Positions 1 through 14,018 of a stretch of DNA of 64,000 bases are shown in pieces (within the stretch, counting starts at the first letter, position 1; each line of letters starts with the position of its first letter). Source of the DNA: Lottia gigantea. Taxonomy: Eukaryota; Mollusca; Gastropoda; Lottiidae. The notes under the pieces were generated by a model. The model was given only the letters and a program-made list of their open reading frames with translations, was not told the DNA's origin and made no database searches. Where the stretch lies: NCBI RefSeq assembly GCF_000327385.1, contig NW_008708986.1:5947736-6011735 (forward strand), written 5' to 3'. The position numbers and the translations under genes are program-made.

Positions 1-472
1 TGGTATTGTAATTCATAAATTTGAAGAACAATAATCTGAAATGGACATTGTATTATGAAAAGTCGTGAGATTATTCTAATGATCTAAGTATAACCAACAG
101 TTTAATTTTGATAATACGTATCATTTTTAAGAATTACATTTAACGTACTGAATCCTTAAAAATTAACTGTATACTATTCTTACTTTATGGAAAGAATATT
201 TGAAATTTAAAAGGAAATATCCCCTTAAAGATTGTTTGATATTTGTATGCTGCTTTCCACGAATATGAACGGGAAAATGAAACTCTGTGACTTTTGTAAG
301 TCGACTTAAATTGGTAATGAAACTATATAATATCGACCTAGCAAAAGATAAGTAAGTAGAGTTACAGTGGGCTTTACCTGTCTATGATCTACAAACTGTA
401 TGACGTATGTTGATAAAAACATACAAATACGTCGACATAATAACGAAGCATGCATTACAAACTATACGTTAC
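1..472. other. Probable last visible intron of the CEMIP-like gene
   Basis: No coding segment recognisable as the missing CEMIP C-terminus was found. A possible minus-strand acceptor near 285 opens about 34 codons, but the translation does not resemble the family, so it is not called. Confidence 0.5.
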
Positions 473-3400
473 CCAACATAGGAATCCCAAAAGTATTTAT
501 CACCAACTGTGTCTGCTTCCAAATCATCTAGAGTCTGCGTTAAAGTCCAATCGTGAATACTACCTAGATACTTTGGCTTGTAGGAAGTGATATCAATCAT
601 GACATCTCTTGGTAAGCAGACCCCAAAACGCACCCATTTACCGCTAATAAGAAATAAATGAATATTCTTTTACATGATAAATATATTCTTAATAACGTTG
701 TTGAGTTCTTGCTTTTTACTAATTATCCGATTAAGCTGTTTTGTTGAGCACATGCCAGCTCTTCTCGTGTGATATATACATCATAAGCTAGCAAATTTTA
801 ACACGATGAAATTGAGCCAGCATTTGAATCCAATATATTAAGCGATTTCCGCATTTTGTCTTGTACGTAACAACTCTAAAATGGGCAAAATACATGCTCA
901 ATATAGAATAACACATTTCACAAACAATGTTTCTTTTACCCACGAAACAGTCAAAGACATCGTCTTAGATGTGGTTCAAAGCTACAGATAACTTTCTTCG
1001 AACAATGGCAGTTTTGTGTGTTGAGATTTTGGAATCAAAACAGAATAGGGCAGTTATTCATGTGGAGCAAGGCGCCGTCATCTTTCTGCAATCTTTTTAA
1101 ATGTAGAAAATACCACTCCGTCTCCTTAATCAAAAACTCTATGTATTTTGCTATCTTCTAAAATTAAATTACAATCCTGTCTCAACGGTAGTATTTTTAA
1201 CCAATTAAATTGTGTCATGGAAAACCCTTGACATGATAAGATAAGGAGTTGTGGGATAGCGAAACGCATAATTAAGCTATATGATGACAGCCTCTTTGGA
1301 TTTCGCCATTCCACAATTTCTTATTGAATTAAGAAACGGGTTTTCCATATAATAATTTGGATGGACCTTTGGTAGAAATCGTGTTAGATTAATGGAGATT
1401 ATAAATATCAGAAAGCTAAAAAGATACGAAATTGTAATGGTATTTTGTAAATGAGTAATTGACCTACTGTTCAATGCCTTCTCCTCTGATTGAAAATTGA
1501 TGAGGTACGTAGTTTGACCAATTGATTGTGTAGCTGTAGTCTCCACCAAGTATTGTTAAGAACTGAGCAGGATGTGTCGAATCTCGAGTTTCTTTAACCG
1601 TTGGTTTGTCATCTCTTACAGCGAAAGGCGACGTTTTTCCTCTGTCTGCTTCGCTTTCTAATTGGATTGTTAGCTGCAAATAAGTCGTTTTTATTGTATT
1701 TGTATATGTGGATAACAAATTCAATGGTCACTTTCTCATCTCTATATTATAATATAATAGTCAATTTCGATCAGAAAAAAACTTTTCGCCATAAGCATGA
1801 ACACTAACTAAAAGGTGTGTAGTTTTGTCTAAATATTTGCTGTTATAAACTGAATTTTCATGAGTATCATTTCCAGAATTAATATTAGACCACTGGTTGT
1901 TCTGCAATAAAATACGATTTAACTTAAAGTTTCGTGAGAATGTTAACTTCGACGGCATTTGTTTTTTGTATATTGTAGATGAATCGGGTATAGCTTTCAA
2001 ATAATTAAGTAAAATTGAAAACTGCCAATCAATGAAAATTGTTCGATCATCACGAAATCAATGGGTATTCCACAAACAAAAACATAAAACAAAAAATTAA
2101 ACATAAAGAGAAAGAAATGTAGCCTTTAGAGTAACCACCATTGGATCGAAGGAAAATGTGACAGCAATAATGTATAAAAATTAACTCTGACAGTACCTTG
2201 CCATAAGACTGTGGACATATAGCCATGTTCCAGTTGGTACGGACGTAACATCCGGCATTTATATTGAAATCAGTCGGTCTGACTAACTGTGATCCAACAT
2301 AACCAGTTAAACTGCCATCAATATCTCTGACTGTAGCTACGTCATCACCATCATGATCAGAGAATCCAGATATTGAAGTGTCTGTATGATATACTCGGTT
2401 ACCTTGTGCATCCTGTAAGATAATATTCTAAAGGTGTCGGACTCGATGAAACGATGTACAATTTTCTTTGTGTGCCTACATGTCACCCGAAGCAGAAGTT
2501 GGTTGTAAAATATGTCATTCTTGGAGGGAAACTGCATAGATTTCAATAGTAGCTTCCGGTAGCTCCACTCTAGAGACATAATCAAACGCCTTAGTTTTAG
2601 TTGAATTGCAAGAACCACAGATGTCGGAATGAAAATTGGAATGGTGATAATTGAAGCTATTAGTGTCCCCGATACACATAAACATTTTAGAAAACCTCTT
2701 TAAGATAGCAACCATAGTTGCCTTTACCATATACTTAGAACAAAGAAACTTACAGGGATAATGATGTCATAATATTTGATTTACTAGCTTTAAGAACTAT
2801 CCACAAAATTGAAATGCGATGACCATTCGAATGACGACTAGATAAAAGAGTATCAGTGATTTCATAATTTCAGTATTTTTTTAAGTTTGAGAGTAACATC
2901 AGATTGGTGATATAAACTGGTGGTGTGTTTTCATTTACATTTATACGAACCACGAACTAATGAGTTTAGGTTACTGGTGAATGTAAATATTAAATAATTT
3001 AATACGTGTTGCTTACATCATCGAATCCGAATTTGACGCCCATCACTGAACTGACAGCAGACGATGGGTTTTGATCATTTCGATTGAAACCCACAGCTCC
3101 CACTGGATAGAGATGATGGCGGATAAAATTTGAGAACCAGCTGTTTTCTACGTATACAGGTCCATCATAGAATGAAAATCCTTCAATATGTGTATGACTG
3201 AAATACACAGATTGTGAGATATTATAGTTCGCCAATCAACATTTTGTGTCTGGAGAAACTAATGTGTTTTATGAGAGATCATAGGTTTATCGTAATCTTC
3301 ATCATTTTTGCAGATTGGATCATCAACGCCCTAGCGGAGATTGATAAGTTGTACATCAAATTCTATACGAAACTATGCCAGTCAAGAATTAACTGTCTAA

Positions 3401-6400
3401 AATGTCTTCCTTTGATTGAAACCAATCGACAAAACAATATATTGTGTTCAGTGGTCGATCAGTTAATGTTCTGTACTTACATATTGTCAGGATCGGGTAA
3501 GGATCTTGACATTCCAATATGCGGTTCGCCAATATTTTTAGACTCTCCCAAAAACACCGAATTATACAGGAATTGTTGCTGATCATCTGATCTGAAATAG
3601 AAACAGTGCCACAATAACCACCCAATCCTGTTATTTCCCCGCTAGCAGCACCTATGAAGTAACCAGTTGACAGAGCTTGATAGAGAGGATGTAACCTGGT
3701 CGTCAATTTGGTGGTAAGTTTCTAAAATATGTTGAACCATGGTGATGAAATTGAAATTTTAATGGTTTTAAATGCAGGAAAAGTGGCTTTGTGGAATTCT
3801 TTGTGGAGGCGTGACAATGAAATATCCAAAAGAAAAAATGATAAGTCTTATTAAAGAGAATAAAAAATAAAATGTAACCTACTTAGCAAATGTGGCTCCT
3901 ACTGAACTGTCAGCAAATCTGAAAAGATTCATACCATATCCGATGAAAAAAACAATGAACCTAATTTACTGCACCTACTTGGACTGGACCACCACTGGCA
4001 TAAATGAAAGATCGAGGGATCTTTTAACTAAGTTACACAGCCAGCAGCACATAGTTTTTTAAAATACGATGTCGGGGCAAATGAAATTGGAGAGGAAAAC
4101 AAAGAATATATAAAAAATTGCAAAGAGGACAGAGTAGAGCAAGAAAAGGAAGAAGGGACGTGTAGTAGTATTGGAAATGTAATGACATATAAAACGAACT
4201 TACGAAAGGGAAGAATTAGACAGAGGGAGTATAGAGATTGTAGTTAATGGGTGGGCTGGGGGAGTTGGCACTCATAGTACCTCAGTGCAATGCTTCGAAT
4301 TATAGTATTTCAAAGACTTAATGTCGGGTGGCGGTTTACCATCTACCTGCCACTTTAGACACTGTCAAACACAGAAATCTAAATTTGGATTTAAAATATT
4401 GTAACAATTAGCCTCACTGGTCACAAAAAAATGGAGAGAATTACTTCCCTTGAAGTTTAACGTACATAAAACGTTTCTATTTAATGGGACACTATGCAAA
4501 ACTTTTATTACATCAATGTATACGTAATGTCCACTGCAAAGAGCCGATGCTGGGGATTCTCATTTGAATTTAAAATCTATACTTACGAGCCTCTATCTAC
4601 TCTTAACCACCCTCCTCTTAAAAACATATTTCCTCTTCTGTTCTTGTAAACTAGAATTACAGTGGTGTAAGAAGAAAAAATAATTACAGTAAAAATGATT
4701 TATTCTGCAGAGTAACCAATAAACATTTTAAATAATCAAATAAGTAATCAAATAAGTAATCAAATAAGTAATCAAATATGAAGGTTGAACTTTCATCTAG
4801 CAGCTTCTGCTCATATCCTGAAAATATCAGTAACATCCGACTTTGATTTTTGATTACCGGTTAGGACTATCCAAACAATAATACTAATCCCATACTGCGT
4901 AACATCGTGTTTTGAATTTATAACATTTTTCTCAAAAGACAAGCAAAGACCAAAAATGCCATTCAACGTGCTAAGAAGGGAATTGTGCTCCAGTAAGAAA
5001 GGAGAACTTCAAAGCGGTAGCCTCAGTTTATTGTCCCATTCTAACGACTAAACGCATTTGACATGTTAGCCCATAACCACTTCGAACTGAGTCACTGACA
5101 GATTATAGATGGATACCGAGGTTAGACTTGTGGTTCAAGTGAACATAATTATACTGTACGTTATCCATAACTTTCCTTAGAAATAAAATGATAATATTTA
5201 CGTGTAGGTCTGGTAAAGTTAACAGAAGCTGGTGGAGAATTGGGATCCATTGGGTATATGCGTGGTGAATACTCGTTACTACCAGTAGCATCTGATGACT
5301 GTAGAACTTTGTTATCGGCAAACAAACCAGTCTATTCAAAAGAGGCGAAATTTTTCATTTATTGCATGACTTTAATGAACACGTCGCAGTAGATGGTTAA
5401 CCTTTTACAGAGGATTTCGAGACAGCATTTTAGATTGTCTTCCTATAAGCTTAATACATATAAGCTTCTAATGATCTGCTGTAAAAAGATTACTGGATTA
5501 TCGTGGAATGTAGAAAAATATCAAAGTAAAATACTTACGTCCTCGTTTGAATGTGCTACATTATTATCAAATTCTAGAATCGGTGTATGCATCGCTTCGT
5601 ATTTCTGCATAAAATCTTTTCCAAATGAAGGTCCATACGGCTCATCAGGAAACACGTACCATATTCCGTACGCCTGTAAATTGGAAAATATTCATTCATT
5701 GTGGCCAATCTTTTGGATGACATTTAAAAAGTGCATATAGCCACCCGATCAGCAAGGTGCACATGGATATCTAAGCGATATGTTAACCACAAAACACCAT
5801 GCCAAATGTAAATGTTTTTTAAGTTCTACTCATGGATATGATTGTACTGGGTACTTCCCTGAGAAGAAAATTTATAACGCTATTTTTTAATTTTATTATA
5901 TGATAATGCTGTGTTATGTTGTGCCGTGAACATCAATATTACAATCTACAGATGGAATAAACGCTTTTTCCGCAGGACCACAACTCAAAATTTATAGGTT
6001 TCTTTCATGTATCTTAAGTTAAATACTGACCTCGCTACCAGCAGCTACATTATTCCTAAGACTATTGATAGGGTTGGTCATCCAATAGGTCGCTGGGCGG
6101 CTGAAAGCATAATAAGTGATTTCAAGATGATAACTCTAATACTTCAGAAGCCTTATAATACTAATTGAATTCAGTGATAATCTCTTGGATTATGAAGGTT
6201 TTTTCAGAAGAGACAGTAACTCTGAATCATGATAAAAAGTGATTTGTCGTCATAATAACGGTGTAAATTGCAAATGTAAAAACGTACACAGAGCTAACCG
6301 GATTCGACGAATTCAAGTAGGATTTTAACATAGCTATCAGAATTCAACCAGATTCAAGGCAGGGTATGCTTACTCTTCTGGACATCCAATACCACGTTTC

Positions 6401-9400
6401 ATTATGAAATACTTACTCACTTATGATTGGTAAACCACCAATGTTTCGCCAATATGTTGTTTGGATTTAGGGTTTTGCTGTTTGGATCGGTAGAACTTGA
6501 TTTATTTATACTTACCTATCGCTTTTCAGAATCTTTCCTTTCTTTGTGGACAGTCCAATATTTCCATCAAGCAAGTTTCTTTTCTCACCACCATCTTCTA
6601 AGAAATAGGAGTGTCCCAAACTATCGTAGCATACATTGTCTTGAACCTGAAACATGTTTCAGAATCCGGACAGATAAAAATCATTTTATCGACAGTCCAC
6701 GAATTCAAACTGCTTAAAACCATTTTTATTGATGGCGCTCGTTGATTGACAAGGTATGGCTGTATCAGTATATCTATATTAGTGACTATATCCAGGCATT
6801 TTAGCACGACGCAAGTATAAATGAGTGAATGCCATATTAAAGGTAAGATCTAGCTATGTTGTCTACTTAATGATATGTTATAAGTCCCCAGATATGTCTT
6901 GTTAGAGAAAGAATTATCAAGAGTCCTATCCTATGCAGCTGGTACACTCCACATCCTCTCACAAAAACATCTTACCGTGACCCCACTTGTACCATGGACA
7001 GTGACACACCGGGAGAATGAGTGATGGACGGTACTGTCACGGAAGTACGGTGGATGACTGTAATTTCCAACTCCATCAACGTCATGACACATGTGGAAAT
7101 GTACTGGATAGTATCCTATGAAGAATCCCAAAGTCGTTATTCTAATAGATAAAACTCCAAAGTAAATGATACACGCATACATTACTCAGTATGGTGAAAG
7201 AAGAATTTCCAACAGAAAAACAATTCTAATTCTGCAAGATACCTTAATATCTGAGTATACATGTATATCTCTCAAAGATGTACTCGATTTTAGTTTCTGA
7301 ATATCAATATCATTCAAGAAATCTTTGTATTAACAACAGAACATCACCTAGAGGAAAATCATCGAGATCGTATATTATTTAATTTTCTTTAACCGTTGCT
7401 GATCTGTATCATGTACACTTATATACTTATGATAAAAGATACTATTGACAATTTTTTTTATAATAAGAAACATTATCATTTGTTCAAGACTTTTGAGAGA
7501 AGTCATCAGCATAGAAATTACAAATACGAAATACCAGGTGGTTTTGTACGTACCTTTCTCAGTTTGTTGCCCCATGTGATACAACTCCACTCCTTCTAAA
7601 TGGACGTTTTCAAATCCTCTGACAAACTAAAAAGACGTGAGAATGTCGTTGAAAATGATTATCTTATTTTCATCTCATCTGTACCAACATAAAATTTGGA
7701 GATCTATTGTGGAGTGCTATTATAGCAGTAGCTTATCAACCAGAGCCCGATTTTTTGTATGGTTGTAGCTGGAACTACTTGTGTCTCAAATATATTCCCC
7801 GATAACTAAATATAATCAATATTTTGCCAACCTTTAAATGTCCACCAAATGTATCGTAAAGGAAGTTATTGCAGTTACCATTACTGATGTAACAACGTTC
7901 TTCCATTTCACCCTCTATTTGAATATTTCTAGTTAACAACGCTACTTCACCACGCATATCAACATTATATGTCATCTCTCCAAAATGTGTATAACGGACG
8001 TCCACTTAGAAAGAGAATGGTTATTTGTTTTTATTGTTGTTAATTTACGTCACGTGCGTATGCCAAAGTCATAAAACTTATTCTTTAGAGTAGTGGCATA
8101 TCCTCTTTCAGCATACCTATTGTATTCACCTCGAAAAGAGATAAATTCCACTGCCTTTGCATAGATTTTTAAAACAGATGTGTGAAAAGATGGGGGTCTT
8201 TTTCGATTCAAGAAGGTCGTTTTTTCGAATTTGATATGTGAATGTCAAATCCGATGTATAACTGTATATAGACCTCAAACACGGGTATTTGCAGTTTCCT
8301 TTTTAAAATATTGAAGAACATTGTGTTAAATTGAAATTTACAAATACTTATGAAGACTTTCTTACGTTCAACTTGAATTTGAGAGGCTGTACATGTTGAG
8401 CAAGGTACAATTGTGGCGACTTCTGCTTGCTTCCAGTCATAATCAGTTGAGGTTAGAACCACTTGATCACCTGAAAGGTACGGCGTTAGTGAAATTCTTC
8501 AATATTTATCGTCTACGATAGTCAGATCAAAATTGGTCAAGAACGATGGTTGTTTTCGTGTTTTAGACAAGTCCGAAATTTGACCACTGTATTTTGATAG
8601 TTTGATATCTTTGCCAGTAAAATGCTCACCAACGACTTGGGCTACACCATTAATCCTAATACGACTGCGATTTAATTGTTATATTTTCATCTCTTTCGGA
8701 TATTCAAAATGACCAATAATGATGTTTTCTCAAATATGATAAACTTACTCGGTTTTAACAATAACCAGTACATCTGGGCTTTTAATTTCTTACCTGGATT
8801 CCAAGTGGATACATCATCGAGAAGATTTAGTATTGGATGAGAAGCAGCTACAGATGTTACACGAAAATCCACTCTGGAATTGTCTGAGTTGGCATTATCT
8901 ATGAAACTCTCTATACTGTATCTGTGGTTGCCAACAGTTAATGTTGCTGTAGCATGCTGGAAATCAGTTTTTACATATGGACTCAAAGCCTGTTTTGTGT
9001 TGTGAGGATGACCTAACAATAATTAAAGAAAATGCTTAGCAATGTTCTGTCCTTCACGATCTCCTATAGTCTTTAATAGAACATCTAGTTGACTCGAGGA
9101 GTCAAATATCTGATTTCGTGTTCCATGGATGGCTAGTGGGGTCTCTGACAGAAAAAAAGAAAACCATCTTGGTCTACATTTCTGAAATGAATCAAGCTAG
9201 CGACGATCTGTAAAGCCTGGTTCCATGAATTTAATAGCAAAAATTGAAATGTGTAAGAACTTGGTAATTAAAAACAAAGTCAATGGAGTATCAGTGAAAT
9301 ATTTGAAAGGAACAGTCCAAAGGCTAAAATGTTTAAAATATAGTGTATAAATCCATGCTCCTTAAGACCTTTCAACTTATTGAAATGATGACAATCTCAT

Positions 9401-11595
9401 TTTACCTTTTTGAGCAATGAAAACGACGGCATCGTTAGAGTGCCCATGTGTTATTTCATATTCGAGATTAAATCCGAGCCCTCTCAAAGCTCGAAACACT
9501 GGTTTAAGATCTACAGCAGGGTGCTCCACATTTTGGTTCAATGCCAATGCAATTATCTCGTCATGTGGCACATCTAAAATGATAATAGTGGCAGTAAAAG
9601 CTCAATCGTAAATTGAAACCATTCCTTAATATCTAAGACAACGGTCTTAATCTGAAGCGACTACCGATATAGAGTAATGGAACTGTTCTTAATGGAAAGT
9701 TATCATGGGACATTTATTATATGTGCGTTTCGTGTGTAAGTTCATGATAACATATTGTTAAAGCTATCTTTTTAAACATTAACATGAGGGTAAAGGAATG
9801 ACTTACAACTAGAGGTAATCTTACCATTGATAAATCGAGTCAAATCAGAGGAATCAGTTCTAGATAATCTTGGAATACTACCAATGTCGTAAAATCTAGA
9901 GGACATTACTCTTGCATTTATGTGGTCAAACGCATAAACCACAATACCAGCTTTTCTACTGTTCATTTTTGCAGAGGAGGAATCCTGGAATACGCAAAAG
10001 TTTGATGATAACTAAAACATAATCCCGTGTATCATCAACACCAGTTAATCAGCGCCGATACCAAGGTAGTCTGAAAGGAACGGTGTCACATTTTCACAAA
10101 CAATGTTATGATTATGTTTTGTATCAGGTGTTTGTTTTAATAAATTGAAATTTAATCCTAAGATGAACTTGTAAATCTAGCCACTGGTGGAATCTGGGAT
10201 ATTCGAATCAATCGCCGATTTAGGCCACCTGAGCGCCGGTACGACGCAGTCCGATGTTGGACCTTTTAGAAAATCTGAATGGTCGATGATTGATTCAGTG
10301 ATCAGGTTCAGTAACAAGAAAGTCGAATTACCGGATCATTTGTTAGATGTCAAATGCGCATTATAAATAAAAATGGAAAAAGGCATACCTGGTGATTGAA
10401 AACGAGACCATTTGATGGTATTAATTTTGGTACCGTTTTTGTTAATTTTGTCCAAGATAATTTCTTTTCACCGTGGATTTCCAAGGTACCACCAGGCGCA
10501 ATACCAATAAACTTTTCACCAAACAGGTGTTCACCAATAGATATAGAGTATTGTCCTCTCATACCTACATTTGATAAAATTTACAATACCAAACTTTCCA
10601 CTTCAAGGGCTCATCTTACCCCAAGTCCTTCCAGATAAAACAATCCAAACCAGACTACGTAAGTGCAAATGCAAAGTAAATGCCAGTACGTATTCTCACA
10701 AGTCATAAAGCGGGAAATATTCATTTATTAATTAATAATTGTTGCAAATATACAATATCTGAAATCTGATATTTCTGTTATTCCCAACGACACAGTCTGA
10801 TTAAGGTGATTTCAGGGAAAATCTCTTAATACTTTGGACATTTTTATTTTCGAAAGAAAACATACATATTATGTACTGTACACGTACTAACCTCTCAGCA
10901 AAATGTGAGTTTTTCTTTTGAAAGTACAGTCTTCTGAACCAATCTCCATACTGCCAAAAACCAAGATATGTTTCAGGGTAAGGTTGAAGTCACCTTCTTG
11001 ACTCCAGACCAGTCGACCATTGGGTTGTATTGTGATGTGGTGTAGTTCAGGTGGACTCTCATCCAATAAGATTGCAGAGTCAATATTCACTTCATCATTC
11101 AATCCTGGCTTCTACAGAGAAACCAGATGTTTATTCTCTTATACGAGTATTTAGCGTATAAATTATACTGTATTTTCAAAGAATTCTTGGTTGAATTTGG
11201 CACAACTGATCCTAACCGTTGGAGTCAAGTGATCGCTGGATTGATCGCAGTTGGCACCAGTTGCTGCTAAATTGCTTGCTCTATTTTATAGTTTATCGGT
11301 TTGATTTGAACTGAATTTTTGTATTTCCCAAACTCTTCCTTGTATGAACCTTACCTTTGTCTCAATAAATTAAGATATCTTTATGTATAAATCCAGTCCA
11401 TTACATTTCAGAAATTGATGATACAAAATCGATGAAGTTCTCAGAACTTACCTTGCCATCGGGCCATGATGCGTCACTTGACCATCTCTTTAATGATTTG
11501 TCTTGATCCGGACATGATCCACGCACTTGGTGTTGGTTTTGCAATACGCATAGAATTACGACAGATAGCCACAGACGCTTGGAAACACCAGCCAT
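473..11595 (-). CDS. CEMIP: CEMIP/KIAA1199-like secreted hyaluronan-binding/degrading protein, 3' end missing
   Basis: Exons, in coding order: 11452-11595, 10892-11111, 10389-10564, 9825-9984, 9406-9573, 8794-9012, 8366-8470, 7832-8004, 7554-7626, 6976-7115, 6516-6646, 6031-6100, 5539-5673, 5202-5331, 4587-4650, 3883-3918, 3481-3591, 3017-3197, 2197-2412, 1468-1673, 473-643. All 21 join in frame (about 1009 aa). A signal peptide (residues 1-26) is followed by a G8 domain (about 45-165, with GGTLEIHGEKKLSWT), an ILEI/GG-like region (about 185-290, GIVVYAFD) and a right-handed beta-helix region (about 450-810) with YPVHFHMCHDVDG, SFSRCVTVHG and the DTFGGHLK motif. These match vertebrate CEMIP and CEMIP2/TMEM2, a family that cuts hyaluronan outside cells. 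No N-terminal anchor is seen, so it is CEMIP-like rather than TMEM2-like. The last donor (TTGG|GTAACG) is weak and the C-terminal GG domain must lie left of base 1. Start chosen because the signal peptide begins there. Confidence 0.9.
4733..4780. repeat. 12-bp tandem repeat, 4 copies
   Basis: The unit TAATCAAATAAG is repeated four times, the last copy with one change. It lies in the intron between the 5202-5331 and 4587-4650 exons of the CEMIP-like gene. Confidence 0.9.
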
Positions 11596-13451
11596 GTCGA
11601 TGGAACCCGCTAAGTGTTTGATATATTCAGTTATATCTTATCTAATGAATATTAAGTTTATCTTTAACGGTTTTGCATAGTTCGAGTACTGAGCTTTATA
11701 AATTTGCATTTATACAATCTGAATGTATTATCAGATAAGAGAGGGTATTAAATTGTGAATCGATACAAAGTGTCACTTTTTAGTTCTATAACCTGTTTTT
11801 TTTTTTAGTCGTTAAAGATAATATTCGTTTAAGATTACTAGAAAATCTTCCATAGACCTTCATATTTCATTTCTATTACAGGGCATAGGTTAAACAGCCG
11901 TTCGAAACGAGTTGACGCTTTTACCCCATCGTCGTTACGTGTTTCCTTGAACTGTAGGCAATCTGAACGTCTTCCATTCAATAGAAATACGTTTAATCTG
12001 AGTAGCTTTGGTAGAATTAAAGACAATATTTTAATTTATACTGTACAATTGTATACATGTTCGATTAAAAAAACGACCTTGTAACGTATGGAAGGTCTCA
12101 TTCACAAAAGCCAGTCCAAATATACCACAATATACAAGTTGGCGAACACAGCGTAAAGTGTGACTTGAACAGACGACTTTTTTGAAAACATATTTGAATT
12201 AAAATATTTAAGAAATTCTTAACATTTCTTTGTCTAGTTCACAGACAGACTTCTGTAGAAATAAATGCTTTTTTTGATTAATGAACTATGCATATTGCCT
12301 AAAAGTCAAGTGAGAAAGCCCAAGATCAAGGTTCATGCAGGTAATACAGCTTCCATTTTCCATGTGTTTTGTTAAAAGAGTCGTTCTATTCAGTCAGGCT
12401 ATATTCTCCAACATGCAAAAGATTGCAGGGAAAACCTAAGAAATAGTAAGGATTTATAGAGGGGAAGGGGGCAAAACATCGATCAAGGATTCTCAAAGAG
12501 TAAAGAAAAGGGTTGAAAACCCCTGTTCTAGATCAATTGTTGCAGTGAATACCTTAGTTAATTTTATCAGTATGGGCTATCTTTAATCAGCATTTATCTT
12601 TATATTTTTTATGTGGGAAAGCAACAATTGTAGGCCTAAGTCTTTGTAGCCCTATATAATAAACAAACAACAATACAAACAAATTAATTTTATTTTTGGA
12701 AACCGCATCATATGGTATCACTCCCTTCACTTCAATGCGAACTATAAACGCGAGCAGGTCGCTTTGTGTGTACATATTCCGATGAGCATAAGTTAAAGCC
12801 TTCTTGCATAAACTCAATTTTTATCCATTCTACCTACAAAAATTGACTATGTTTGGAATCTTTCAAGAATACAACATATTCTGTATATAATAGTAGTCAT
12901 TGCATTAGCCTGCAGCCAGTTAAAACAACGTACCGTTGCATTAGTTTATTTTTTACTAATGAGTTTTGTTATTCCAGTAGTTAGTAAAAATTAGTCCGAC
13001 ATTCATTCAATTTGTACTAAGTTTATTTCTTTATTTCTAACTCTGCATCACAACTATGATATAAATATTTCAAAATATAAATTAACTTTATAAAAGGGTT
13101 TATAGACAAAACTAACACTACTGCACATAAACATAATAAATTGGTCAAATTAGATTTACGTAAGAAATTTGATGATAACATCAATTATTTTTCAATATAA
13201 AATTTTCAGATCTATCATAAAAGCTAATCATCAAATTTGGAACAATTCTCTTAACATTGGCTGGGTATTACAAAAATTCTATTATGAAAGGAGATTCAAA
13301 CCTACAGAAGCTGGTATTTTGTCTTAGAACACAATAAATAACTTATCACAACAAATAAATAGAGAGAAGATCAGAATCTTCCAAAGAAAAAGTGTTATAA
13401 AACGTGTGCAACACAAATGAATAGTGAGAAATCCTGTGTTTTCTTGTTTCA
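11596..13451. other. Intergenic: CEMIP-like promoter side, repeat fragments, COMMD6 3' side
   Basis: This is the upstream flank of the CEMIP-like gene and the downstream flank of COMMD6. It holds a truncated hAT-type MITE (12383-12525). On the minus strand AATAAA motifs lie at about 13020-13035 and could serve COMMD6. No convincing gene was found. Confidence 0.5.
12383..12525 (-). mobile_element. Truncated hAT-type MITE (same family as 37957-38172)
   Basis: Read on the minus strand it starts CAGGGGTTTTCAACC, exactly like the plus-strand copy at 37957. It then shares the TAAATCCTTAC, TTTTCCCTGCAATC and GAATATAGCCT blocks in the same order. The far terminus with the second inverted repeat is absent. 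Confidence 0.7.
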
Positions 13452-13942
13452 CAGTGTCTGATACAGTAATTAAATCCAAACAGTGTCTGATATAGTAATG
13501 AAATACAAATAGTGTTTGTTATAGTAATGAAATCCAACCAGTGTCTGATATAGTATTGAAATCCAAACAGTGTCTAATACAGTAATTAAATCCAGTGTTT
13601 GATATAGTAATGAAATCACAGACAGTGTCTGATATAGTAATGAAATCAAAACTGTCTGATATAGTAATGAAATACAGTTTTTGATATAGTATTGAAATCC
13701 AGACAGTGTCTGATACAGTAATGAAATCACAAACAGTGTCTGATACAGTAATGAAATCTAAATAGTGTCTGATACAGTTATGAAATCCAAACAGTGTCTG
13801 ATATAGTTATGAAATCCAAACAGTGCCTGATACAGTAATGAAATCACAAACAGTGTCTGATATAGTAATGAAATCTAAACAGTGTCTGGTACAGTAATGA
13901 AATCTAAACAGTGTCTGATACAGTTATGAAATTCAGACTGTG
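13452..13942. repeat. 29-bp minisatellite, about 17 copies
   Basis: The unit is close to CAGTGTCTGATACAGTAATG followed by AAATCCAAA. About 17 copies are present; most are 29-30 bp, two are shorter, and many carry one to three substitutions, so the array is older than the 42-bp array at 22731. It begins about 75 bp beyond the COMMD6 stop codon and probably lies in that gene's 3' UTR if the AATAAA motifs near 13025 are used. Confidence 0.95.
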
Positions 13943-14018
13943 TAAGTCTTATGCTGTTCCACCAACACCATAGTACATATTTTAACATCTCAGAATTCAG
14001 TGATCTGGTGTCTGGCAT

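Noticed and set aside
240-290. Possible next exon of the CEMIP-like gene
   Set aside because: It opens in the right phase but the translation does not resemble the CEMIP C-terminus and runs into a stop about 34 codons on.
3601-3720. Open frame just upstream of exon 3481-3591 in the CEMIP-like gene
   Set aside because: Its frame differs from the family-matching frame; the acceptor at 3592-3593 gives a CEMIP-like translation (SVFLGESKNIG), so this stretch is intron.
11838-12026. Minus-strand 62-codon open frame near the CEMIP-like promoter
   Set aside because: No splice context that joins it to a neighbour and no family match; could be a transposon scrap but cannot be supported.
13452-13942. 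CRISPR-like array of short repeats
   Set aside because: No unique spacers between repeats; the units are contiguous, as in a eukaryotic minisatellite.
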